From Clostridia bacterium (GTDB lineage Bacteria > Bacillota > Clostridia > Christensenellales > Aristaeellaceae), in NCBI GenBank assembly GCA_017429265.1, contig JAFRPG010000015.1:1-63170 (forward strand): a stretch of DNA of 63,170 nucleotides, in the 5' to 3' direction. The notes under the pieces are model-generated. The model searched no databases and had not been told where the DNA came from. It saw only the letters and a program-made list of their open reading frames with translations. A program made the position numbers and the translations under genes. Numbering within the stretch: the first letter of the stretch is position 1; every line of letters begins with the position of its first letter. Of this stretch, positions 52,821-61,556 are shown piece by piece.

Positions 52821-53513
52821 ATGCCTCCCAGGGTGATGTTTCAGAAGGAAGAAGTGGTCCGGGCGGCGCTGAGCGTGACCCGGCGCGCGGGCATCGGAGC
52901 GGTGACGGCGCGGGAGGTGGCCCGCGAGCTGCATGTCTCGGTGGGGCCGATCTTCACCTGGTTCGGCTCGATGGAGGAGCTCCGCCGGGCGGTGTGGGAG
53001 CAGGCGAAGGGCATCTACCGGGACTGGCTCCGCCGCGGCCTGGAGGAGCCGATCCCCTTTCTCGGCGTCGGCCGGCAGTACATCCGCTTCGCGAAGGAGG
53101 AGCCCGAACTGTACAAGCTGCTCTTCCTCACCCGCCCGGACGAATCCGGCGGCGGGGCGGCGGAGGCCCTGCGCCTCTCCCAGGACCTCGCGCGGGAATC
53201 GCTGATGCGCATCTACCGCATGGACGCGGAGACGGCGGACCGGTATTTCCGCGACTTGTGGCTGGTCGCCTTCAGCCTCGCCACCATGACCGTGACGGGC
53301 ACCTGCCCCTTCACGGACGCGGAGATGACCGCGATCCTCTCCGAGATCAGCCTGTCCGTCTGCAAGGCCTACAAGGAGATCCCGGGCCTGCCGGAGGGAC
53401 GGTACGACAAGGACAGGATCTTCGCGAAGCTGGTCGGCGCACGGGAGAACGAACGCCGGGGAGAAAGCCCCGGAGACGGAGGAACGGAACATGCTGAGAC
53501 TCAGGCCCTATAA
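52821..53513 (+). CDS. TetR/AcrR-family repressor
   Basis: A 230-residue regulator. The N-terminal helix-turn-helix (about 8-55) is MFQKEEVVRAALSVTRRAG...TAREVARELHVSVGPIFTWFGSMEELRRAV; the C-terminal helical domain binds an unknown ligand. ATG 52821 follows GAGGTG. The palindrome over its promoter suggests autorepression. Its last 23 bp overlap the acetyltransferase gene, so it probably controls the acetyltransferase, DUF3795 and kinase genes downstream. Confidence 0.9.
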   Translation: MPPRVMFQKEEVVRAALSVTRRAGIGAVTAREVARELHVSVGPIFTWFGSMEELRRAVWEQAKGIYRDWLRRGLEEPIPFLGVGRQYIRFAKEEPELYKLLFLTRPDESGGGAAEALRLSQDLARESLMRIYRMDAETADRYFRDLWLVAFSLATMTVTGTCPFTDAEMTAILSEISLSVCKAYKEIPGLPEGRYDKDRIFAKLVGARENERRGESPGDGGTEHAETQAL

Positions 53514-54039
53514 GGCGTGCGACGCGGAAGCCGTCGTGTCCTGGACCGGCGACGAAATCGCCTTCCGGAAGTGGAGCGCGGACCGCTTCGACACCTACCC
53601 GATCACGGCGGAAGACCTCAATCGGCACTATGACGCGATGGCGTACTCGGACAGCTTCTACGAGATGACGGCCTTCGACGCGGGCGGTCCGGTCGGACAC
53701 ATGATCATGCGCTTCACCGACGAAGAGAAGCGCACCCTGCGCTTCGGCTTCGTCATCGTGGACAGCAAAAAGCGCGGCATGGGGTACGGCCGGGAGATGC
53801 TGACCCTCGCGGTCCGCTGGGCCTTCGGCATCCTGAAAGCGGAGCGGATCACCCTCGGCGTCTTCGAGAACAATGAACCGGCGTACCGCTGCTACCGGGC
53901 CGCCGGCTTCCGCGACGTGATGCAGGAGGAGTCGGAGACCTTCCGCATCCTCGGTGAGGACTGGAACTGCCTCGAGCTGGCGCTGGAGCGTTCCGAATGG
54001 GAAACACAACCGGTACGGAAAGAAGGAGGATCCCGATGA
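53491..54039 (+). CDS. GNAT-family N-acetyltransferase
   Basis: A 182-residue acetyl-CoA-dependent acetyltransferase of the RimJ/RimL type: LRLRPYKACDAEAVVSW at the start, acetyl-CoA loop KKRGMGYGREMLTLAVRWAF and ENNEPAYRCYRAAGF. Substrate unknown (protein N-terminus, antibiotic or amine). ATG 53491 lies inside the TetR gene behind CGGAGG, and its stop overlaps the next gene (ATGA). Confidence 0.88.
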   Translation: MLRLRPYKACDAEAVVSWTGDEIAFRKWSADRFDTYPITAEDLNRHYDAMAYSDSFYEMTAFDAGGPVGHMIMRFTDEEKRTLRFGFVIVDSKKRGMGYGREMLTLAVRWAFGILKAERITLGVFENNEPAYRCYRAAGFRDVMQEESETFRILGEDWNCLELALERSEWETQPVRKEGGSR

Positions 54040-54377
54040 AGAACCTGATCGCTTATTGCGGGCTGGACTGCGAGACCTGCGATGCCCGCATCGCCACCGT
54101 GAACGACGACCGGGCGCTGCGGGAGCGCGTCGCCGCGGAATGGTCGGAGCTCAACCACGCGGACATCACCCCGGAGATGATCCGCTGCACCGGCTGCAGG
54201 GTCGACGGTCCGAAGACCCCCTTCTGCGAGTCGCTCTGCCCGATCCGCCGCTGCGCTTCGTCCCGGCAGGTCACGACCTGCGGCGAGTGCCCGGAGATGC
54301 GGACCTGCGAAAAGCTCGCCATGATCACCGGGAACAACCCGGACGCGCTCCGGAACCTGACCGGCGCGGCCGGCTGA
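54036..54377 (+). CDS. DUF3795 cysteine-rich protein
   Basis: A 113-residue protein with the DUF3795 pattern: AYCGLDCETCDARIAT at the start, then RCTGCR, PFCESLCPIRRCA and TCGECPEMRTC. At least 11 cysteines suggest zinc or Fe-S binding; family function is unknown. ATG 54036 overlaps the acetyltransferase stop, behind AAGGAGG. Confidence 0.83.
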   Translation: MKNLIAYCGLDCETCDARIATVNDDRALRERVAAEWSELNHADITPEMIRCTGCRVDGPKTPFCESLCPIRRCASSRQVTTCGECPEMRTCEKLAMITGNNPDALRNLTGAAG

Positions 54378-54391
54378 CGGAGGGTACAGCC

Positions 54392-55333
54392 ATGGATCGT
54401 TCGCCGGATGTCTATCTCTTCGGCCAGGTGCTGGGGACCCATTCCTTTCTGCTGAAGGACGGTTTCCTTCAGCCCGACGAGTACGCGGAGATCGCGGAGC
54501 AGTACTTTCTCCCCGGCGGGGAGACGGGCACGGCGGCGACCGTCCTCGACGCCCTCGGCGTGTCGGTCCGCATGGACGGCACCTGGATCGGCACGGAGGT
54601 CGCGCCGATGCTGAAGGCCTTTTACGCGGGCCGGCGGGTGGACCTGTCCCCGCTCCGCTTCGTCGAAGATGACCCCGGGGTCATGGACTATGTGGTGATC
54701 GCCGGGCTTGTCCGCTCCCCGATGGGGCGCTTCCAAACGCTGTTCGCCTCGGGGAAACGGTGGTGGAGCGTCCCGCGCGAGGAGGACATCGCCGGCTGCC
54801 GGGCCGCGGCGATCGACCCCTTCTTCCGGGAGGAGTCCCTCCTGGCCGCGGAGCTCTGCAGGCGTCACGGGGTCCCCTATGTGACCATCGACAGCCCGCA
54901 CGACTCTCCCCTGCACTGCCATGCCGCCGTGAACGTGATCTCCGGGGAGTGTCTGTCCGCCCACTATGCCGGCCGGTCGCCCGAGGACGTGATGGCGCTG
55001 ATGCAGGCCGAAGCGGAGGGCCTCACCGTCCTGACGCAGGGCTGCGGCGAGATGCTCTTCGGGCGCAGGGGGCAGGCGCTGCGGCGGATGAAGCCCTTCC
55101 CCGTCCGCGTCCGTAGCACCCTCGGCGCGGGCGACACCTTCAAGGCCGGGTGCGTGTACGGCCTGCTGCACGGCATGGCGGATGAGGACCTGGTGCGCTT
55201 CGCCGCCGCCTGTTCGGCCGTCGCGATCTCCCGCTTCCCTCTGCCCCTCCACCCGCCCAGGCCGGAGGAGGTCGAAGGTCTGCTGCGCGGCGGATCATGC
55301 AATCTGACGGCACGGAGGGATCCGAATGCGTGA
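54392..55333 (+). CDS. PfkB-family sugar kinase
   Basis: A 313-residue cytosolic kinase of the ribokinase/PfkB family: GGETGTAATVLDALGVSVRMDG (N-terminal sugar-binding region), late catalytic motif RSTLGAGDTFKAGCVYGLL with the GAGD aspartate, and the family end AACSAVAISRFP. Phosphorylates a sugar or nucleoside of unknown identity. ATG 54392 follows ACGGAGGG. Its end overlaps the short methyltransferase-like fragment. Confidence 0.85.
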   Translation: MDRSPDVYLFGQVLGTHSFLLKDGFLQPDEYAEIAEQYFLPGGETGTAATVLDALGVSVRMDGTWIGTEVAPMLKAFYAGRRVDLSPLRFVEDDPGVMDYVVIAGLVRSPMGRFQTLFASGKRWWSVPREEDIAGCRAAAIDPFFREESLLAAELCRRHGVPYVTIDSPHDSPLHCHAAVNVISGECLSAHYAGRSPEDVMALMQAEAEGLTVLTQGCGEMLFGRRGQALRRMKPFPVRVRSTLGAGDTFKAGCVYGLLHGMADEDLVRFAAACSAVAISRFPLPLHPPRPEEVEGLLRGGSCNLTARRDPNA

Positions 55334-55442
55334 AAAAACAACGCGGGACAACCGTGCGCTGATCGAATTCTGGGACAAAGCCTTTTCGCAGTCCGAAGAG
55401 GAGGCGCGGCGGCTCTTCCGCCTGCGCAGAAGGGAGGACTGA
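55326..55442 (+). pseudogene. 38-residue remnant resembling the N-terminus of a SAM methyltransferase
   Basis: An ATG at 55326, overlapping the kinase stop, opens 38 codons reading NRALIEFWDKAFSQSEEEAR, then RLFRLRRRED and a stop. The first part resembles the conserved start of small Firmicutes class I methyltransferases (ALI-x-FWD-x-AF-x-SEE), from memory. The SAM-binding region is absent and another gene begins 6 bp later, so it seems a deletion remnant; a genuine short peptide is possible. Confidence 0.4.
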
Positions 55443-55447
55443 CCCGC

Positions 55448-56509
55448 ATGGACCTGGCTTTAGCTTACCGGCAGGTGTCGGAGCGGGTGGCGAAGCTGGA
55501 CTTTGCCGCCCTGTACCGCGGCTTTACACCGTTCCCCTTTGCCCTCTACGACGACACGAAGGCGTACACGGACGGCAGGTATTTCGACAGGCCGGACAGC
55601 TTCATGGGCAACACGTCGGTCCTGTGGAACGGCGCGCACACGGCGATCTGGAAGCTCGGCCGGGAGGAATGGGACTGGGATGTGCTGGCGTCAAAGCTGG
55701 TCCACGAGATGCTCCACGCCTTCCAGAACGCCTCGGGTGAAACCCGCTGGGCCGACGAGCGGAGCGCGCTGGTGAAGTACGGCTGCGACGCGGTCAGTCT
55801 CACCGCGAGGCTCGCGGAGGCCGTGTGCATGCGGACCTGCCTGACCGCGGACGCGCCGGACGCCTTCTCCCGCCTGCTCAGCCTGCGCAGGGCGCGCATG
55901 GAGCGCTTCCCCGACGCCTATGACTACGAGGCCCGGACCGAGCAGATCGAGGGCTCGGCCCATCACGTGGAGCTCGCCGCCCTCGCGCAGCTCAGCCCGG
56001 ACAAGGCGCGGGCGCGGTGGACACAGCTGTTCGACGCGCTGGAGGACCCCGCGCGGTACTTCCCCGTCCGCCCCGTGACCTATCTCTCCGGCGCGGCCAT
56101 GATCGCCTGCCTTCGGCGGTATACCAGGCTGGACACGGACGCCCCGGGCGACATCCCCTTCTCCGTCGCCGGGCTGTCGGACGCAAAGCCCTGCGGCCTC
56201 CCGCCGGTCGACCCGCGCGTCGAGGCCTGCCTGCGGGAGCGGCAGGCACAGATCCGGGACACCGTGGCGCGGACACTGGAAAAGGGGGATCCCGTGCTCG
56301 ACGGAGCGTACCGTCTGATCGCCTGGAACGTCTACGACGCGGTCCGGGACGGCAGGTACGCGGTGATCAACGGCTTCCTCGGCTATCTCGAGGGAACCGA
56401 CCTGCCCGGCACGGATGCCGAGCTGTTCTCCTTCATGAAGACCCTCAGCGGCGACTTCGTCGCGGAAATCGACGGGGACCTGCGCCTGTACCGCGTCTGG
56501 CGGCGCTGA
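55448..56509 (+). CDS. Putative zincin metallopeptidase
   Basis: A 353-residue cytosolic protein of no recognised family. Residues 86-90 form HEMLH (HExxH) in KLVHEMLHAFQN, a typical zincin site, and a later glutamate-containing helix (EQIEGSAHHVELAAL, about 167-181) could supply the third ligand. The rest is helical. Start ATG 55448 lies right after the 38-residue remnant, with AAGGGAGG upstream. Two GNAT genes and a kinase surround it; substrate unknown. Confidence 0.65.
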   Translation: MDLALAYRQVSERVAKLDFAALYRGFTPFPFALYDDTKAYTDGRYFDRPDSFMGNTSVLWNGAHTAIWKLGREEWDWDVLASKLVHEMLHAFQNASGETRWADERSALVKYGCDAVSLTARLAEAVCMRTCLTADAPDAFSRLLSLRRARMERFPDAYDYEARTEQIEGSAHHVELAALAQLSPDKARARWTQLFDALEDPARYFPVRPVTYLSGAAMIACLRRYTRLDTDAPGDIPFSVAGLSDAKPCGLPPVDPRVEACLRERQAQIRDTVARTLEKGDPVLDGAYRLIAWNVYDAVRDGRYAVINGFLGYLEGTDLPGTDAELFSFMKTLSGDFVAEIDGDLRLYRVWRR

Positions 56510-56537
56510 GCGGACCCAATGAAAGAAGGAAGGAACC

Positions 56538-57092
56538 ATGAAACCGAAGCCGGCCCGGATCGTCACGGAGCGGCTCGTGCTGCGCCCTCTGGAGGACGGC
56601 GACCGGGAAGCCCTCCTCTCCATGGCGCGCGACAGCCGGATCACGGCCACCTATATGATCCCGGATTTCGCCGACGCCGCGCAGGAGGACGCCTTCTTCC
56701 GCCGGATGCAGGCCCTCTCCGCCGCGGAGACGCGCTTCGTCTACGGCATCAGCCTCGGCGGGGAGCTGATCGGCTTCCTCAACGACTGCGGCACGGACGG
56801 CGACGGGATCGAGATCGGCTACTTCATCTCCCCCGGGCACTGGAACCGCGGCTATGCCACGGAGGCGCTGCGGGCCGCGATCGGTGCCCTGGCCGCGATG
56901 GGCTTCCGCCGCGTCGAAGCCGGCTGCTTTGAGGAGAACCCCGCCAGCGGCCGTGTGATGGAGAAGTGCGGCATGCAACCCCTCGGCCGTGCGTCGCTCA
57001 TCCCCTACCGCGGGCGCGAACACCGCTGCCTGTACCGCGGGATCACGATCCATAACGGAGCGCCGGAGGAACGATCCCGCGCCGGACAATGA
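56538..57092 (+). CDS. GNAT-family N-acetyltransferase (RimJ/RimL-like)
   Basis: A 184-residue acetyltransferase: TERLVLRPLEDGDREALL at the start, GYFISPGHWNRGYATEALRAAI (acetyl-CoA loop) and EENPASGRVMEKCGMQ. The layout is that of ribosomal-protein or small-molecule acetyltransferases. ATG 56538 follows GGAAGGA. It is the second GNAT enzyme in this operon. Confidence 0.9.
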   Translation: MKPKPARIVTERLVLRPLEDGDREALLSMARDSRITATYMIPDFADAAQEDAFFRRMQALSAAETRFVYGISLGGELIGFLNDCGTDGDGIEIGYFISPGHWNRGYATEALRAAIGALAAMGFRRVEAGCFEENPASGRVMEKCGMQPLGRASLIPYRGREHRCLYRGITIHNGAPEERSRAGQ

Positions 57093-57111
57093 CAGACAAG
57101 GAGGAAATCCC

Positions 57112-57798
57112 ATGAAAGTCCTGGTCCTCAACGGAAGCCCCAAGCGCGACGCGAGTGACACCCTGCACATCACCCGCGCCTTCCTCGACGGCATGAGCGA
57201 GGTCTCGCCGAACGAGGTGCACATCATCCATGCCGTCGACTGCAGGATCGGATACTGCACCGGGTGCTTCACCTGCAAGCGCAATGGCGGCACCTGTGTC
57301 CTGGACGATGACATGCGGGAGATCCTCGAAGAGATCCTTCGCAGCGACCTGCTGCTGTTCAGCTTCCCGCTGTACTGCTACGCGATGCCCGCCCCGCTCA
57401 AGGCCCTGCTGGACCGCACGATGCCGCTGAGCAGCATGGCCATGCGGAAGGTCGGCGACCGCTACGAGCATGTCGGTCAGGCCGACTTCTCGCGCCTGCA
57501 TTACATGATGATCTGCGGGTGCGGCTTCCCGAACAGCGTGCACAACTTCGAGCCCGCGGCGGCCCAGTTCAGTCTGTGCTTCCCCGGCGACCGCACGACG
57601 ATCCTCACGGTGCCGGAAAGCCCGATGTTCAACGTGCCGGAGGCCGCTCCCGTCACCGTACCCAAGCTGGAGCTCGTGCGCCGCGCCGGACATATGTACG
57701 CGGAAACGGGCGCCGTCGACGAGGCGATGAAGGCCGCAGTCAATGCCCCGATGATCCCCGAGGAGCAGTACGCGGCCATCGTGAACGCCACCCTGTGA
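57112..57798 (+). CDS. NAD(P)H-dependent FMN reductase-like flavodoxin-fold protein
   Basis: A 228-residue protein with the NADPH-dependent FMN reductase fold: VLVLNGSPKRDASDTLHITRAFLDGM (phosphate loop), the metal-binding-like CTGCFTCKRNGGTCVLDDDM and the FMN wall LLLFSFPLYCYAMPAPLKALLDRT. It likely reduces quinones, flavins or iron(III). ATG 57112 follows AAGGAGG. It ends the TetR-led plus-strand operon at a perfect bidirectional terminator. Confidence 0.9.
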   Translation: MKVLVLNGSPKRDASDTLHITRAFLDGMSEVSPNEVHIIHAVDCRIGYCTGCFTCKRNGGTCVLDDDMREILEEILRSDLLLFSFPLYCYAMPAPLKALLDRTMPLSSMAMRKVGDRYEHVGQADFSRLHYMMICGCGFPNSVHNFEPAAAQFSLCFPGDRTTILTVPESPMFNVPEAAPVTVPKLELVRRAGHMYAETGAVDEAMKAAVNAPMIPEEQYAAIVNATL

Positions 57799-57817
57799 CG
57801 CAGGGCACTCCCTCTGC

Positions 57818-57853
57818 AAACGAAAAGCCGGATCGCGATCCGGCTTTTCGTTT
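57818..57853. terminator. Perfectly palindromic bidirectional terminator
   Basis: AAACGAAAAGCCGGATCG joined to its exact reverse complement (36 bp), between the convergent FMN reductase and S-layer-like genes. Confidence 0.95.
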
Positions 57854-57875
57854 GTCTGTTCTTTCGTTTCGGTTG

Positions 57876-59735
57876 TCAGTTTTCCTGCGGCGGCTGCTGA
57901 TCGCCCGAGCCCGTGCGGCTGCGGCGGCGAACGGCGGCCTCCACCGCCTGCTCGAAGGCGTCGTCGATCTCGGGCTTGAAGGGATCACCCGCATCCCGCG
58001 ACCGGTCCGTTCCGTCCCGGGCTTCTTCACCGGCGGGCAGCGCGGGCGCTTCCTCCTTCTCCTCGCCGTCGCCGAGGATCTTCTCATAGTCGCGGGTGTT
58101 CCGGACGTCGAGGTGGTCCAGCGCGGCGTGGGACGCGGCGCCCTGGCGGATGCGGTTGATCAGGCCGATCAGGGTCAGCACGCCGCCGATGGCGACGGGG
58201 ACCAGCAGGCCCAGGCCCAGGCTGCGCATCAGGCTGCCGTTTTCGCCGGCGGATGCGACGGCGGCCTCGGCCGAGCCGTCACCGCTCTGACCGGGCACAT
58301 AGCCGGCGGGGAGCGGGGTGTGGGTGGCGATCCGGGTGGGCTTCACGGGCGCCCGCTGCGGCACGGCGGTCGGCACGGCGGTCGGCGCGGCGGCCTTGCG
58401 GATGCTGATCTTGTTGCTCTCGAAGGTCTTGTTGGTGCCCAGCTGATCCTTCACCACGCCGGTGAACTGGTAGGTGCCCGCCATGGACACATACAGCTCG
58501 CGCGTGAAGGTGCGGGTCTCGTGCGCCTGCAGGGTCGGGAAGGTGTAGATCGTGTAGCCGCTTGTGCGGATAGCGACGTCCTTCATCTCCGCCTCGGAGT
58601 TGTTGGTCGCCGAGACCGTGAAGACAACGGCGCCGGGCAGTTCATACACGGAGCTGCGATCGGCCTCCGCCACGACCTCGAGGTCCACCACCTCGTTGGG
58701 GTTGATCGCCGTCACGGTCACGCGCTCGGTGGCCGTCTCGATCTGCATGCCCGCCTCATCCTTGGCGGTGATCACGAACTGATAGCTCTTCGTCGTGTCG
58801 ATCTCCACGTCCGTGGTCAGGGTCACCGTCTCGCCGGCCGGCACGGAGACGTCCGTGAAGACCTCCTCGAGGATCGTGTCGGTGACGCTGATGCCCTCAT
58901 AGGCCAGCTTGCCGGAGTTGGTGATGGTCAGGGTCAGCACGGCCTTGTCGCCGATCACGCCGCCCTTCTTGTCCGCGGAGAGCTTGGCCGTCAGCTTAAC
59001 CTCGCCGAAGCGGATGGTCTCGGCTTCCTTGGTCTCCGTGTATTCCTTGTCGCCGGCCTTGTAGCGGATCGCGCCGGAAGAGGTCAGGTCCTTCGTGCCC
59101 ATCTTGACCTCGAAGGTGTAGCTGGCCGACTCACCCGCCTTGATCAGCGCGATCTTGCCGGTGCCCTTGCTCACGGACTTGTTCTCCGTGATCCGGACGT
59201 CGGTGATGTCCACGGTGCCGGTGTTGGCGATCTCGTAGGTGATCGTCACCGTCTGATCCTTCTTCGCAATGAGAGGCTGGATCGTCCGGGTGATCACGGT
59301 CGCGGGCTGGCCGCTCTCGTAGGCGATCGGCTTGGAGAAGAACTTCTGCTTGATGTATTTCTGGCCTTCCTCGTTGAGCAGGACATACTCCGCCATGAAG
59401 CGGATCTTCCCGGCCTCGAGCTCCTCCTGCGTCACGGTCCAGGTTCCCTCCCAGGACGCGATCCCGCCCACGTCAAGCTCGGGCTCGCCGAATTCCGTCA
59501 CCTGCGTCCCGTCGGGATAGAAAAGCTTCACCGGGCTGAGCATCGGAGTCTCGCCGGTGTTGGAGATGCTGATGGAGATCGTGATGGCCTTGGGCTCCGT
59601 AAAGCGATTGGCGGAGAGCGTCATGCTCACCTTCAGCGGATCGGTCGCCTTCGGCGTTTCCTCGGCGTGCACAGTCCCAAAAAGCGTCAGCATCGCCGCC
59701 ACAATGAGCACCACCGCAAACAGTCTGCGTCTCAT
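57876..59735 (-). CDS. Exported CARDB/S-layer-like membrane protein
   Basis: A 619-residue surface protein. The signal peptide is to HAEE. Repeated CARDB/COG1361-type beta domains (SMTLSANRFTEPKAITISISISNTGETP, TVTITYEIANTGTVDITDVRITENK, VLTLTITNSGKLAYEGISVTD, VFTVSATNNSEAEMKDVAIRTSG) are followed by a transmembrane helix near residue 520 (LGLGLLVPVAIGGVLTLIGLI) and a charged cytoplasmic tail. ATG 59735 has only a weak GGACGGAAG; a good AAAGGAGG lies about 30 nt upstream, separated by the hairpin GGCAG-CTCCGG-CTGCC. Confidence 0.8.
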   Translation of the reverse strand: MRRRLFAVVLIVAAMLTLFGTVHAEETPKATDPLKVSMTLSANRFTEPKAITISISISNTGETPMLSPVKLFYPDGTQVTEFGEPELDVGGIASWEGTWTVTQEELEAGKIRFMAEYVLLNEEGQKYIKQKFFSKPIAYESGQPATVITRTIQPLIAKKDQTVTITYEIANTGTVDITDVRITENKSVSKGTGKIALIKAGESASYTFEVKMGTKDLTSSGAIRYKAGDKEYTETKEAETIRFGEVKLTAKLSADKKGGVIGDKAVLTLTITNSGKLAYEGISVTDTILEEVFTDVSVPAGETVTLTTDVEIDTTKSYQFVITAKDEAGMQIETATERVTVTAINPNEVVDLEVVAEADRSSVYELPGAVVFTVSATNNSEAEMKDVAIRTSGYTIYTFPTLQAHETRTFTRELYVSMAGTYQFTGVVKDQLGTNKTFESNKISIRKAAAPTAVPTAVPQRAPVKPTRIATHTPLPAGYVPGQSGDGSAEAAVASAGENGSLMRSLGLGLLVPVAIGGVLTLIGLINRIRQGAASHAALDHLDVRNTRDYEKILGDGEEKEEAPALPAGEEARDGTDRSRDAGDPFKPEIDDAFEQAVEAAVRRRSRTGSGDQQPPQEN

Positions 59736-59920
59736 CTTCCGTCCAGGCAGCCGGAGCTGCCCTTCCTCCTTTCGCTTCCGCCGATCGTTCCGCCCGGCGG
59801 AACCATCGTCGGTCCGTCATGACCGGGCAGGCCCCCTGTCGTCAGTCGGGGAAACCCGGATCATACGCTTCGGCCGATCCCATCCCCGGCCTGTCGGCAG
59901 CGCATGGGGATGGCGATATC

Positions 59921-59961
59921 ATACCAATGGTATTGTACTCGTTTTTATGTCTTTCTGTCAA
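59921..59961 (-). promoter_or_regulatory. Promoter of the S-layer-like gene with palindrome
   Basis: On minus, TTGACA (59961-59956), 18 bp, TACAAT (59937-59932). A perfect 13-bp palindrome ATACCA-A-TGGTAT (59921-59933) covers the edge of the -10 box and start site. The leader is about 190 nt; no known riboswitch recognised in it. The 59736-60134 gap otherwise holds the TraX promoter. Confidence 0.7.
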
Positions 59962-60076
59962 GAGTTATTGCGCAAAAATGACGAAATTGTAACGGGCTTT
60001 TGCATTTTTCCTTCCGGAAGCAGTCAGGATCCGGCGGGTTCCGGCGCACTCCCTCTGTCTGCGCGGCGCCCGGCAC

Positions 60077-60105
60077 TTGCAAGAAAGAGGGGGCGGTGCT
60101 ATAAT
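60077..60105 (+). promoter_or_regulatory. Promoter of the TraX-family gene
   Basis: TTGCAA (60077-60082), 17 bp, TATAAT (60100-60105). Confidence 0.85.
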
Positions 60106-60134
60106 CTCCGCATCCTGTAAACGGAGGGAAGCGG

Positions 60135-60938
60135 ATGTTCAACCTGTTCGCGCCGCGCGCCGTCCCGCTGAGGACGCTGGAGAAGCGGGAGATCGACGGC
60201 AACCAGGCCACCGGCCTGCTCAAGATCATCGCGCTGGTGTTCATGTTCTGCGATCACGCGGGCAAGATGCTGCTGCCCCAGGTGCAGGAGATGCGCATCA
60301 TCGGCCGCCTGGCTTTCCCGATCTACTGCTGGTGCCTGGTGGTCGGCTTTCACTACACGCGCAATGTGTGGATCTACCTGCTCCGCCTGCTGCTGGTCGG
60401 CGTGATCTCCCAGCCGCTGTATGTGATCGCCCTTGACCACGCCTGGACCGACCCCAACATCATGCTCTCCCTCGCCGTGGCCCTGTGCGGGCTGATCGCC
60501 ATCCGGGAAAAGTGGATGTACTCGCACATCTGGGGGCCCGTGCTCGCTCTGGCCGCGGCGGTGCTGCTGAACTGCAACTACGGCTGGATGGGTGTGATGC
60601 TGGTTTTCCTCCTCTACGCGGCGCAGGAGAAGCGCCTGGGCATCGCCGGCGTGATGCTCGCCTTCTGTCTGTACTGGGGCTGGGGCCCGTCGCCGAGCCG
60701 GACGATCACGAGCGTCTTCGGGGTGAAGCTCTCGCCCCAGGCGATGGGCGCGCCCTGGTCCACCCTGCTCACCCCCTGGCTCAAGCAGCAGACCCTGGCC
60801 GTCCTCGCAACGCCCTTGCTGATCATCCGCATGCCGAAGAGGCTGCGGATCCCCACCTGGGTCGGCTACGCCCTCTACCCCGGTCACCTGGCCCTGCTCT
60901 GGTGGCTGGAGGAGATCCTCCCCGGCATCGTGCACTGA
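60135..60938 (+). CDS. TraX-family membrane protein
   Basis: A 267-residue polytopic protein (about 7-8 helices) of the TraX/acyltransferase-related family: KIIALVFMFCDHAGKMLLPQ, GRLAFPIYCWCLVVGFHYTRN, and YALYPGHLALLWWLE at the end. F-plasmid TraX acetylates pilin; the many Firmicutes chromosomal homologues have unknown substrates, probably surface glycans or peptides. ATG 60135 follows ACGGAGGG. Monocistronic. Confidence 0.87.
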   Translation: MFNLFAPRAVPLRTLEKREIDGNQATGLLKIIALVFMFCDHAGKMLLPQVQEMRIIGRLAFPIYCWCLVVGFHYTRNVWIYLLRLLLVGVISQPLYVIALDHAWTDPNIMLSLAVALCGLIAIREKWMYSHIWGPVLALAAAVLLNCNYGWMGVMLVFLLYAAQEKRLGIAGVMLAFCLYWGWGPSPSRTITSVFGVKLSPQAMGAPWSTLLTPWLKQQTLAVLATPLLIIRMPKRLRIPTWVGYALYPGHLALLWWLEEILPGIVH

Positions 60939-60948
60939 CAGAAACGGA

Positions 60949-60996
60949 AAAGCCCGTGCCTCCGTCCCCTTCCGGGACAGCCGCACGGGCTTTTGT
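60949..60996. terminator. Bidirectional terminator
   Basis: AAAAGCCCGTGC (60949-60960) pairs with GCACGGGCTTTT (60984-60995) between convergent genes. Confidence 0.92.
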
Positions 60997-61012
60997 ATTG
61001 ATTTGCCTGATC

Positions 61013-61522
61013 TCAGTTCTTTCCCTTGACCAGCGCGATGATGCCGGAGGCCGCGGTGACGATCAGCGCGATGCCGCAGCCGGCGACCGCCCAGCCCGGG
61101 GTCTTGGCCACAAGCTTGAAGAGGATGACCGCGATGCCCAGGGCGATCAGGCCGGCGCCCAAGAGCATGTTGTTGTTCGCGCCCACCTTGCGGTCCTGCA
61201 GGATCATCATCGCGCCGACGACGATCACGACCGCGCCGATGACGAAGTTTGCGGTGTTCAGGAAGCCGCGCGGATTGCTCAGCAGCCAGATGCCGATGCC
61301 CACCATGGCGGCGGAGCCGATCAGACCGGTCTGGGCCGTGCCGGCGGCAGGTTTCTTGTTGGTCAGGGCGCTGATCAGCCCCAGGGCTCCGGCCACGATC
61401 AGGCCGATGCCCACGATCTTAAATACCGTATTGGCCAGGTTGTTGCGGAAGATGATCAGCAGCACGCCCAGGATGCCCATCACCCCGTAGGTGAGGATGT
61501 TGCCGGCATTTTCTTTCTTCAT
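61013..61522 (-). CDS. DUF308-like small membrane protein
   Basis: A 169-residue protein with five to six short hydrophobic helices in tandem (ILTYGVMGILGVLLIIF, IVGIGLIVAGALGLISAL, VIGAVVIVVGAMMIL, MLLGAGLIALGIAVILF), the DUF308/HdeD pattern. Family linked to stress but function undefined. ATG 61522 lies after AAAGGAGG; the longer upstream frame lacks a signal. Single gene. Confidence 0.75.
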   Translation of the reverse strand: MKKENAGNILTYGVMGILGVLLIIFRNNLANTVFKIVGIGLIVAGALGLISALTNKKPAAGTAQTGLIGSAAMVGIGIWLLSNPRGFLNTANFVIGAVVIVVGAMMILQDRKVGANNNMLLGAGLIALGIAVILFKLVAKTPGWAVAGCGIALIVTAASGIIALVKGKN

Positions 61523-61556
61523 GTGAATTCCTCCTTTGCTTTCCGGTGACAGCTTT

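Noticed and set aside
59736..59925. Possible riboswitch in the S-layer-like leader
   Set aside because: I could not match the sequence to c-di-GMP, SAM, TPP or other classes that I know. Only a plain hairpin is supportable.
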